Of a stretch of DNA of 11,113 nt, positions 1 through 6,262 are shown one piece after another (positions within the stretch are counted from its first letter, which is position 1; every line of letters starts with the position of its first letter). This stretch comes from Nanobdellota archaeon (lineage in GTDB: Archaea > Nanoarchaeota > Nanoarchaeia > Parvarchaeales > Parvarchaeaceae). The DNA lies in assembly GCA_021796445.1 (NCBI GenBank), contig JAKACB010000022.1, positions 1-11,113 of the forward strand, given 5' to 3'. Both the position numbers and the translations under genes were made by a program. Under the pieces are notes generated by a model. The model was not told where the DNA came from. It did not search any database and saw only the letters and a program-made list of their open reading frames with translations.

Positions 1-1044
1 TTTAGTTCTTGCGACTGAGATTATAGAGAGAAGAATACATTTACTCTGCCTAGTCATTGATTTTATCATGCCTTCAGTTATGTTTTGCTCAAGTGATTCC
101 GCTGCTGTATCAAGTTCTTCTTCAGTTATTATTGATTTCCCCAGCTGCTGTGTTCTCTCACCGGCAACCTTCAACAAGTCCAAAGCTTTTCTTATGTCAC
201 CGTGCTCCTGGGCAACCATTGCAGCGCATTTCCTTAAAACCCCTTCATTCAATGCATTATCATAAAATGCATCTTTAGAGCGGTTTAATAGAATATCAAA
301 TATTTCATCTGCATTGTAAGGCCTGAATATTATCTCTACAGGATTCAAAGAGCTCCTTACTCTCTGATCTAATGATGCTTTAAGATCGATGTTGTTTGAA
401 ATTCCGATTATTGCGATCTTTGCGTGTTTCAAGGATTCATTCAACCTCAAAAGGCTGTATAATACTCCATCGCCTGCATGCTGTATAAGCTTCTCTATTT
501 CATCCAATACTAGTATAAGATATGTACTCTCTGCATCTATGGTTTTGACAAGTCTTTTGTATAGGCTGTTAACTGAAAGGCCGCTTTCCGGGACATTTAT
601 ATTGAAGACAGCACAGAGATTTGCAATAAGCCTGTATTCAGTGTTATTGTTTTCCAGTCTGCAGTTTATGTAAACCGGAAGCACGTTCGCTTTTTTCTCT
701 TCTGCCGAACTTGCCAATTTTTTAGCAACAAATTTTGTTACCAAAGACTTGCCTGTTCCTGAAAAGCCGTATACCAACACATTGGAGATTCCTTCAAACA
801 ACAGACTTGGGGCCATTATCCTTGAAAGAGTTGCTATTTCATTGTTCCTGTGCATTATGCCTTCCGGGACAAATGAAGAAGACAACACATCTTTGTTCTT
901 GAATATGCGCTTGCTGGTAAGAAACTCATTGAATATGGCAATAGGATCAACGTTGCTTATTTTATCTGTATCTGTTTTCTGGAAAAAATCATTATTGGAT
1001 TGAAAGGCTTCCATATGTTCGTAAATTATTCTATCTTTACTCAT
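1..1044 (-). CDS. cdc6: Cdc6/Orc1 replication initiator, 3' end beyond window
   Basis: Archaeal Orc1/Cdc6 AAA+ ATPase, which binds origin recognition boxes and recruits the MCM helicase. There are 348 codons from ATG at 1042-1044 with no stop before the window edge; family members run to about 400 residues, so the C-terminal winged-helix DNA-binding domain is mostly outside. Visible motifs in order: Walker A GFSGTGKS (93-100), Walker B LVLDEIEKL (178-186), sensor 1 GISNN (214-218), a DQRVRSSL stretch with the likely arginine finger (226-233), and sensor 2 HGDIRKALDLLKVAGE (281-296, Arg285). A typical N-terminal FVPEGIMHRNNEI motif (58-70) precedes the ATPase core. All key AAA+ residues seem intact. 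The gene diverges from an ORB-bearing AT-rich region, the classic cdc6-oriC arrangement. Family assignment is very secure; whether this is the only Cdc6 in the genome cannot be seen. Confidence 0.95.
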   Translation of the reverse strand, partial: MSKDRIIYEHMEAFQSNNDFFQKTDTDKISNVDPIAIFNEFLTSKRIFKNKDVLSSSFVPEGIMHRNNEIATLSRIMAPSLLFEGISNVLVYGFSGTGKSLVTKFVAKKLASSAEEKKANVLPVYINCRLENNNTEYRLIANLCAVFNINVPESGLSVNSLYKRLVKTIDAESTYLILVLDEIEKLIQHAGDGVLYSLLRLNESLKHAKIAIIGISNNIDLKASLDQRVRSSLNPVEIIFRPYNADEIFDILLNRSKDAFYDNALNEGVLRKCAAMVAQEHGDIRKALDLLKVAGERTQQLGKSIITEEELDTAAESLEQNITEGMIKSMTRQSKCILLSIISVARTK

Positions 1045-1082
1045 TTAAATAACTATTATTAATTTTAATTATGTCATTCTAA

Positions 1083-1091
1083 TTATATAAA
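1083..1091 (-). promoter_or_regulatory. TATA box of cdc6
   Basis: On the minus strand this reads TTTATATAA, centred about 43 bases before the cdc6 ATG. With the usual archaeal spacing, transcription would start near 1061 and leave a leader of about 16 bases. A perfect inverted repeat lies immediately upstream (1095-1107). A second TATA-like TTTATAAA sits at 1123-1130 and is a weaker alternative. Confidence 0.5.
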
Positions 1092-1094
1092 CTT

Positions 1095-1107
1095 AATCAC
1101 AGTGATT
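1095..1107. repeat. 13-bp palindrome at the cdc6 promoter
   Basis: AATCAC-A-GTGATT is a perfect 6-bp inverted repeat around one base. It sits where the BRE or a promoter-proximal operator of cdc6 would lie, directly upstream of the putative TATA box. It lacks the TTCC...GGAA dyad of the ORBs, so it is probably not one of them. A dimeric regulator site is the simplest idea; this is inference only. Confidence 0.35.
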
Positions 1108-1152
1108 GAAACATAATTTTGCTTTATAAATTCATTTAACTAAAAACACAGA

Positions 1153-1175
1153 GACACCTACGTTTCTTATGGAGA
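1153..1175 (-). repeat. Inverted, diverged ORB
   Basis: Read on the minus strand, the site starts TCTCCATAAGAAACGTAGG and ends TGTC. It matches the first right-hand ORB at about 16 of 22 positions, with the dyad weakened (TCC-ATA-AGA) but the AAAC of canonical ORBs and a G-rich GGTGT end kept. It is the only box on the cdc6 side of the AT-rich tract and it faces the others. Confidence 0.6.
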
Positions 1176-1180
1176 ATCAT

Positions 1181-1257
1181 CTAAATAATTTTTTATACTG
1201 TTTAATCCTATATATATCTATATATTCTATATAGAATTATAATAAATATAATAATAA
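1181..1257. other. AT-rich putative duplex unwinding element
   Basis: This tract is about 90% A/T and rich in TATATA steps, clearly more so than the already AT-rich surroundings. It lies exactly between the inverted left ORB and the right-hand ORB cluster, where origin melting occurs in characterised archaeal origins. Function is inferred from composition and position. Confidence 0.65.
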
Positions 1258-1260
1258 GGC

Positions 1261-1283
1261 TTCCATAGGAAATATAGGGGTGT
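1261..1283 (+). repeat. ORB copy 1 (full, canonical spacing)
   Basis: The site is TTCCATAGGAAA followed by TATA and then GGGGTGT. The four bases between GGAAA and the G-string match the spacing of classical archaeal ORBs. It directly abuts the AT-rich tract and its last base overlaps the first base of the second dyad. Confidence 0.8.
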
Positions 1284-1296
1284 TCCATAGGAAATA
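1283..1296 (+). repeat. ORB copy 2 (dyad only, mini-ORB-like)
   Basis: TTCCATAGGAAATA is identical to the dyad of copy 1 but is followed by ATTTTC rather than a G-string. It therefore looks like a truncated or mini-ORB, spaced 22 bases (about two helical turns) after copy 1. Confidence 0.7.
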
Positions 1297-1344
1297 ATTT
1301 TCATCAAAGCAGCTCGATTGTAAGTCAAATGCAACGACGGTTTG

Positions 1345-1365
1345 TTCCATAGGAAATAGGGGTGT
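1345..1365 (+). repeat. ORB copy 3 (short spacer)
   Basis: TTCCATAGGAAA is followed by only TA before GGGGTGT, two bases shorter than copy 1. The G-string is followed by an inverted ACCCC (1372-1376), so GGGGT...ACCCC could form a small hairpin or a facing half-site. Copy 3 lies 62 bases beyond copy 2. Confidence 0.75.
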
Positions 1366-1425
1366 CCCTGTACCCCATATATATAGTATTCTTTACTACT
1401 AAATAAAAGTAATTTGATAGAAAGC

Positions 1426-1434
1426 TTTAAATAT
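1426..1434 (+). promoter_or_regulatory. TATA box of the three-gene operon
   Basis: TTTAAATAT preceded by AAAGC resembles an archaeal BRE plus TATA element. It is centred about 37 bases before the ATG at 1467, giving a predicted leader of about 10 bases. No other good promoter is seen in the operon, so all three genes probably depend on it. It lies 50-60 bases past the last ORB. Confidence 0.55.
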
Positions 1435-1466
1435 GAGTAACTTCCATAAACTTAAATCAAAAAATT

Positions 1467-3629
1467 ATGGTGCAAAAAAATATCGGCGTTGTAATTTGTA
1501 TTTCAGTGTTACTAGCAGTAATACTTTTGTTGTTTGTAAATTCTGGAGTAAGCAATGCTTTTTCCTGTTCAAACCAGAATATAACCTTGACAAATTTCTC
1601 TAATTTTGTTTGCACGTCACAATGGGTAAATGTTCCAGATCCAGTTTATCTTGCTAACGTAAATATAATTGCAAAAGGGATGTTCATAAATAATACCTTT
1701 AGTATTACTGGTGATTCTGTTTTGAATGTTAGCAGAATAATTAACAATGGAACATCCAACATAAATGCAACATTGCTAAGTGGAAGTTTGTTTAAGAATT
1801 ACGGAACTATTGTTTTGGAGAGGCCGATTTTCCTCAACTTTACCTATTTCTTTAACAAAGGTTTGATCAGCAATAAGAACTACTTAAACAACGGCGGATA
1901 TGCTAATAGCTATAATTCATACGGAGAAAAGAATTATGGCTGTGGCGGAGAGAGCTTTCCAAGCTCCTTTGCAGGAAGCGGCGGCGCGAGTATCTCTTAC
2001 AGTGCATGCGACGGCGGCAGTACTTTAGTAGATGGAGGTTCCGGAGAATCGATAGGGAATGAAGGTTATCCTGCAGCTTATTGGAATACCTCTGGAAGTC
2101 ATGTGTATTCTAAGCTTTCAAACTACACATTTAATCTAAGCCTGCTGAGCAGTGCTGGCGGGGCCTCATATAACGAAGCAAGCAACGCATATTTATTGAG
2201 AGGAGGAAGCGGGGTATTTCCTTTGATAATAATAGCAAGGCAGTTTGATAACCTTGGGAAAATAACTAATCAAGGCCAGTCTATAAACTATTCAAAGATA
2301 CAAAACGCAAGCGATTTTCTTGATCAAGGAATAGTAGGGGCAGGAAGTGGTGGGATTTTAGAGATAATTTCGCAAGGCTTTATTAATAATGGCACAACGA
2401 ACGTAAGCGGAGGAAAAGTCTATTTTAACACTTCAATGCCTTTACCCTACCATTATACAGCCAATGACTTTGGGAACGGCGGCAAAGGAAATGCCTTTTT
2501 CTTCAGGGCCGGCAGCAATCTTCTATCAAATTCAATAAAGAATTACAGTTTTGGCACTGAGCAGGAAAGCTTTGGCATAAATGATTCAAACAGTTCAAAA
2601 GTCAATCTATACAGCTTAAAGGTTGCTTTTCCAGTTATTTACGGTTGTGATTATGCTTCTTTATACTTGAAGGCCAGCGGCATTTATGACAACAATAGCT
2701 TTTCAAAGATCCAGCCAGTTAATGATGATGATTTCTCGCTGAATTCATCCGATAAGAATATCTCTTTTTCAATGTCAGGAAGCGATCCAATTTCGAAGTA
2801 TTACAACAGTACAAGCCTTTTTGTTAATAATCTTTCAAATGACACAACCGTAAATCTGGGCTTTAAAGATACAATACCTGTCAGCGTGTCTTTCCAAAAT
2901 ACTAATAACACAAATTTCTCCCTGCAATCCGCAAATAATACTTTATTCTCAGGGTCTACTTCACTTCCTTTAACATTCGAATTAAGGCCAGGAAATTATT
3001 CTCTTTTCATTGGGAATAAATCAGAGAATTACACTTATTATTTATTTGTCCAGAGGAACTGTCTTGGCTACCAAAACATAACCATCCCAGTAGGCCAGGA
3101 TTATTATGATTATGATTCATTGAAAATACCTGCAAAGCCGTTAATAGTTTATAAAATGGATCAATCAGTGCTGAAAGTAGTCAAATATGTAGGCATGGAC
3201 AGCTGCAGTTTCAATGATTCACAGCTTTTGGGTCTTGATAGCTCGATATTGCAAAGTCTTTCAGCAATCAACAGGAGCCTGCTAAAAGACGGAAATACAA
3301 ATTACAGCGAAATCATAAACAAAGAGGCAAATTACACAAATTACGTGCTGAATAAATATGCAAGCAAACCAAAAACTACTGGAAACATATCTATGAACCA
3401 AAGCGGTCTGAATCTTTTGGATTACTTTAACAGCGGGAACTTTACAAAAGAAGTATTCCAGGTAAATAGCAAAGGCACAATAAATCTAAGCTATGGGAGC
3501 GGGAGCAAAATACAGATAGTGGTGACAAGCAAACCAACACAAAACATTTTAGTGTCTGTGAGCAATACGGTCGTAAAGGCCTTTGCATATGTCCCTTCCC
3601 TGTTTCTAGGGTTTTTAGGAGGGTTATGA
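1467..3629 (+). CDS. Secreted, Gly/Asn-rich, sequon-dense surface protein
   Basis: I do not recognise a named family. The 720-residue product starts with a Sec-type signal: basic start, hydrophobic stretch at about 7-24, and a plausible cleavage after SNA (31). Residues 60-345 resemble secreted Gly-rich beta-helix proteins, with alternating INNGT/VSGG turns and Gly clusters such as CGGE, GSGGA, RGGSG and GAGSGGILEI. Residues 370-530 look like beta-sandwich material; about 530-700 is Asn/Ser-rich. I count about 39 N-x-S/T sequons by hand, so heavy N-glycosylation is likely. The last 20 residues are hydrophobic (AFAYVPSLFLGFLGGL) and could anchor the protein in a membrane or assembly. Its stop overlaps the next gene's ATG, so it is co-translated with a zinc/winged-helix protein and an ATPase. 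An adhesin, envelope component or secreted substrate are all possible. Confidence 0.85.
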   Translation: MVQKNIGVVICISVLLAVILLLFVNSGVSNAFSCSNQNITLTNFSNFVCTSQWVNVPDPVYLANVNIIAKGMFINNTFSITGDSVLNVSRIINNGTSNINATLLSGSLFKNYGTIVLERPIFLNFTYFFNKGLISNKNYLNNGGYANSYNSYGEKNYGCGGESFPSSFAGSGGASISYSACDGGSTLVDGGSGESIGNEGYPAAYWNTSGSHVYSKLSNYTFNLSLLSSAGGASYNEASNAYLLRGGSGVFPLIIIARQFDNLGKITNQGQSINYSKIQNASDFLDQGIVGAGSGGILEIISQGFINNGTTNVSGGKVYFNTSMPLPYHYTANDFGNGGKGNAFFFRAGSNLLSNSIKNYSFGTEQESFGINDSNSSKVNLYSLKVAFPVIYGCDYASLYLKASGIYDNNSFSKIQPVNDDDFSLNSSDKNISFSMSGSDPISKYYNSTSLFVNNLSNDTTVNLGFKDTIPVSVSFQNTNNTNFSLQSANNTLFSGSTSLPLTFELRPGNYSLFIGNKSENYTYYLFVQRNCLGYQNITIPVGQDYYDYDSLKIPAKPLIVYKMDQSVLKVVKYVGMDSCSFNDSQLLGLDSSILQSLSAINRSLLKDGNTNYSEIINKEANYTNYVLNKYASKPKTTGNISMNQSGLNLLDYFNSGNFTKEVFQVNSKGTINLSYGSGSKIQIVVTSKPTQNILVSVSNTVVKAFAYVPSLFLGFLGGL
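3617..3623 (+). promoter_or_regulatory. Shine-Dalgarno site for the zinc/wHTH gene
   Basis: AGGAGGG sits inside the last codons of the upstream gene. Two adjacent ATGs follow at 3626 and 3629. GGAGG is three bases from the first and six from the second, so the second ATG (MEEELK) fits normal spacing better. The overlap with the upstream stop implies translational coupling. Confidence 0.65.
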
Positions 3630-4246
3630 TGGAAGAAGAACTTAAGCAGCTTTATGAAGCGGTATTGAAAATGAATGAAAAACTGTCGCAGGTAAACAGC
3701 AAGAATGAGCAGCTCGAATCGCTGATAAATGCAATGTCCCAGTATATGCTTTCCAAAAATGATGGGGAAATAACAGAGCAGGAAATGGTCGTACTGGATC
3801 CTTTTAACATGAGCGGGTACAAGAATGTTTCAACTTCAAACGGCAGTGTTTTTAAGGTAAGATCAAAGGGCCTATGTGTAAACGGAAGGCACTCTGTCGA
3901 TGAAAACTCCAATGTAAAAATCTGCTCAAAGTGCAATGGTATAATCTGCGAAACACATGACACGGGTTTGAATCCTCCAATGTGCGTGAACTGCATAAAG
4001 GATCAGATAAAAGATTTAGAGCTGCTGGACATTTACATATTAAGTGCAATCAACAACGGAATAAGCATAAACCAGCTAAGGAAGTTGATAAAAGGGTCAT
4101 ATAAGGAATTCAATATCTCTCAGCAGAAACTTTTAAAAGAAGGGTATATCGACAAGGACCTTCTCTTCAGGAAAATACTGACAACAAAAGGTGCATCTGC
4201 TCTATCGCTGGGCAGCACGGTATATGACCTTTCATTTATAGGGTAA
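3626..4246 (+). CDS. Cys/His zinc-binding protein with predicted winged helix
   Basis: Up to 206 residues; start 3629 is likelier than 3626. No named family is recognised. Residues 3-45 are charged and heptad-like, probably a coiled coil for self-association. Residues 84-123 contain eight possible zinc ligands in the order C84, H89, C100, C103, C108, H111, C120, C123, spaced as four pairs, which suggests two zincs in a cross-brace or double treble-clef style finger. Residues 131-192 are helix-rich and end in a basic ILTTKGASAL segment, consistent with a winged helix. There is no signal peptide or membrane segment, so it is cytoplasmic. The gene lies between a secreted protein and a HerA-like ATPase with tight junctions on both sides, so it probably works as adaptor or regulator of the ATPase. 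The zinc ligands are seen; the folds and role are inferred. Confidence 0.85.
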   Translation: MMEEELKQLYEAVLKMNEKLSQVNSKNEQLESLINAMSQYMLSKNDGEITEQEMVVLDPFNMSGYKNVSTSNGSVFKVRSKGLCVNGRHSVDENSNVKICSKCNGIICETHDTGLNPPMCVNCIKDQIKDLELLDIYILSAINNGISINQLRKLIKGSYKEFNISQQKLLKEGYIDKDLLFRKILTTKGASALSLGSTVYDLSFIG

Positions 4247-4251
4247 GATAA

Positions 4252-6138
4252 ATGGAAGAGCAGCTCCAAGGAATAATCAAAAAACTAAGTTTATTCCGGG
4301 AATTCACTGACACCAGTAAGATTGAGGGCCTTATCTCCAGGCTAAGCAAAACAAAAGACCCAGGGATGCAGGTTTTCCTTCTTTCAAATATAATGAAGGA
4401 ATTTAAGGATCTTGAAGCGGCGTTTCCAGTTTCGGATCCTTTATTTCCCATCATAAAGAGAAAGGAAGGAATGGAAATCGGCAGTATTTTATATCAAGAA
4501 CAAAAAATCGGCAGACTTTCGCTTTCTCTGGAGGATTTAAACAGAAATATACTTATAGTGGGTTCGACCGGCCATGGTAAAACATCACTAATATATAGTA
4601 TACTAAAAAAGGCATCCGAGAACGGTATAAACTATCTTATATTCGACATGAAAAAAGATTACAGGGCCCTGGGTTTGGGCAAAGACTCGGTTTACATTGA
4701 TGCAAATGACCTGAGGATAAACCCTTTAGAGGTTCCTGCAAATACCAAAGAAAAGGAATGGGCAGTGCATTTTGCGGATATTTTTTCAGATAGTTTTTCG
4801 CTTCTTATAGGAAGCAGGGATTATCTTTTGGAAAACACCATAAACCTTTTTTCTTCATGGGACAAAAATTATCCTCCAAGGCTGGCAGATTTGCTGCTTT
4901 ACATTACCTTGAATGGCAAAAGAAATGATTACTTTAAGGTTATTGAAGGAAGGTTGAAAAGCCTTGTTTCATCCACTTCTATGTTTGACTGCAACTTGGG
5001 TATTTCTTTTGAGAGAATGAAGGATAAAAACATTATAATAGGGATTGAAAATGTGGGTATTGCAGAGCAGTATTTCCTTGTTTCGTTTATCCTTTCTTCA
5101 TTTTATTACTCTAACCTTGGAATAAGCAGCAGAAAATTCAATAGGCTTGTTGTGATAGACGACGCACATTCAATATTGGATGCAAACAAGGAAAGGGACT
5201 ACGCTAAAGGGATACCGTTAATTCATTCAATAATTGCAAAGATAAGAGAGATGGGGTTCGGCTTTATTTTTTCAGACCAGCAGCTTTCGTCCATATTATC
5301 AAGCGCTATACAGAATACCAACACAAAATTCATAGGAAGAGTAAACCTTTACTCCGATCTTTATAGAATACTGCCGGGCAATGCAAACGTAGTTTCAGAT
5401 TTTATCTCTAAGTTAAACAAGTCGGAGTTTTTGGTTTTTAACGAGTCAATACGGCCTTTTTGTTTGTTTGAAGCTGACAGGGTAAATATTGCAAAGTCGG
5501 TAGATCCTTCAATGTTTGCAGTAAAAACCGCAATGGACAGGCAGTTCCTGAATTTTTTTAAGGCAGACAGTTTTTCCGCAAAAGAAGAAAGTTTTCTCGC
5601 TGAAATAAATTCAAACTACTTTTTGAATTTGACCCTGCATATGCAGAATTTATCAGAAATTATGGACAAAGAGGAATTTAATTCGATTAAAAACATGTTT
5701 TTGAAAAATAAGGTTATATCGCAAGTTTCTCTGGATTTCCCAAGCGGGAAAACCTCCAAGTTCTTATTTATAAATAAAGACTCTAATGGTAAAGCTGGCA
5801 GGATAAGAGATTTAAACCCGTTAACAGAAGAAGAATTTTTCAGGAATTTATTCAAGTACTTGGTCGTTAATCAGCTGAAAATAAGCAAGTCAAACTTTGA
5901 AGAATATGAAGATGGGTTTTTGATAAAAGGCCTGCTTAAAAAATACATTTTAGTAGATTACAATATTGCAAGTCTTAAAAGAATACTTGAAACAAAATTC
6001 GATTCCGTGATATTTTTAGTAAATGATAATCTATCTGAGCAGGATGTTCTTGCAGAATTAATAAAGGAAAGCGATCAAAAACAATTGCTTAATATGAAAG
6101 CATTAAAGATAGTTCATTACAAGGACTTTAAAATTTAG
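4252..6138 (+). CDS. HerA/VirB4-type ATPase with C-terminal extension
   Basis: This 628-residue protein is in the FtsK-HerA-VirB4 superfamily of hexameric DNA- or protein-translocating motors. Residues 85-100 (IGRLSLSLEDLNRNIL) form the strand leading to Walker A GSTGHGKT (104-111), then YLIFDMKKDYRAL (128-140), typical of the family. Walker B is RLVVIDDAHSIL (298-309); the usual DE is DD here. SDQQLSSI (341-348) carries the conserved sensor glutamine, and NTNTKFIGRV (355-364) is also family-typical. No membrane helix is seen. Residues 440-510 look like a winged helix. Residues 525-628 resemble the nuclease-like domain found at the C-terminus of some archaeal and conjugation ATPases, but without an obvious catalytic E-x-K or E-x-E. 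The start is five bases after the upstream stop with only a weak GGGTAAGAT ribosome site, so expression is probably coupled. Conjugation/DNA uptake motor, pilus-type motor, or DNA-end processing are all possible. Confidence 0.88.
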   Translation: MEEQLQGIIKKLSLFREFTDTSKIEGLISRLSKTKDPGMQVFLLSNIMKEFKDLEAAFPVSDPLFPIIKRKEGMEIGSILYQEQKIGRLSLSLEDLNRNILIVGSTGHGKTSLIYSILKKASENGINYLIFDMKKDYRALGLGKDSVYIDANDLRINPLEVPANTKEKEWAVHFADIFSDSFSLLIGSRDYLLENTINLFSSWDKNYPPRLADLLLYITLNGKRNDYFKVIEGRLKSLVSSTSMFDCNLGISFERMKDKNIIIGIENVGIAEQYFLVSFILSSFYYSNLGISSRKFNRLVVIDDAHSILDANKERDYAKGIPLIHSIIAKIREMGFGFIFSDQQLSSILSSAIQNTNTKFIGRVNLYSDLYRILPGNANVVSDFISKLNKSEFLVFNESIRPFCLFEADRVNIAKSVDPSMFAVKTAMDRQFLNFFKADSFSAKEESFLAEINSNYFLNLTLHMQNLSEIMDKEEFNSIKNMFLKNKVISQVSLDFPSGKTSKFLFINKDSNGKAGRIRDLNPLTEEEFFRNLFKYLVVNQLKISKSNFEEYEDGFLIKGLLKKYILVDYNIASLKRILETKFDSVIFLVNDNLSEQDVLAELIKESDQKQLLNMKALKIVHYKDFKI

Positions 6139-6190
6139 CTTATAAAATCAAAGTATCCTGAAATAAACACCTATATAAGATTTTGTTAAG

Positions 6191-6226
6191 ATAAAATAAA
6201 AAATGATAGATAATAATTTATCTATC
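6191..6226 (-). terminator. Hairpin plus T-run ending the solenoid gene
   Basis: GATAGATAA (6205-6213) and TTATCTATC (6218-6226) form a perfect 9-bp stem with a 4-base loop. On the minus strand the hairpin is followed by six T (6203-6198) and more T-rich sequence. It lies about 40 bases past the stop of the solenoid gene and between two convergent genes, so it may limit transcription from both. Archaeal termination depends mainly on the T-run; the hairpin may be secondary. Confidence 0.5.
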
Positions 6227-6262
6227 GCGCAATCCTCTTACTAGACATTAAGTGACTAAATT

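Larger units (their letters stand above)
1153..1376. other. Predicted replication origin (oriC) with ORBs flanking an AT-rich unwinding element
   Basis: The 422-base gene-free gap between cdc6 and the 720-residue surface protein holds a textbook archaeal origin layout. A minus-oriented, diverged ORB (1153-1175) lies on the left. A tract at 1181-1257 with about 8 G/C in 77 bases by hand count follows as the likely duplex unwinding element. Three plus-oriented TTCCATAGGAAA dyads (1261, 1283, 1345) lie on the right, two of them followed by a GGGGTGT string as in canonical ORBs. The dyads point toward the AT tract and the G-strings point outward on both sides. Cdc6, the protein that binds ORBs, is encoded immediately next door. 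The sequence pattern is seen; origin activity is inferred. Confidence 0.85.

Noticed and set aside
57..1003. Several plus-strand open frames in the first kilobase
   Set aside because: They are antisense to the cdc6 gene, whose motifs are complete on the minus strand, and they encode Ser/Leu/Phe-rich chains typical of shadow frames.
1359..1376. GGGGT...ACCCC as a terminator hairpin
   Set aside because: No gene ends here and no T-run follows; it is better explained by the ORB G-string with a facing C-run.
1441..1452. CTTCCATAAACT as a further ORB
   Set aside because: Only a half-dyad (TTCCATA) with no GGAA arm and no G-string; too weak, and it lies in the predicted leader start of the operon.
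3652..4454. Minus-strand frames opposite the zinc protein and the ATPase start
   Set aside because: They overlap well-supported plus-strand genes and have no promoter, ribosome site or recognisable motif.
6139..6262. Small RNA gene or C/D-box RNA between the convergent genes
   Set aside because: No paired box C and box D motifs were found; the hairpin with T-run is explained as a terminator.
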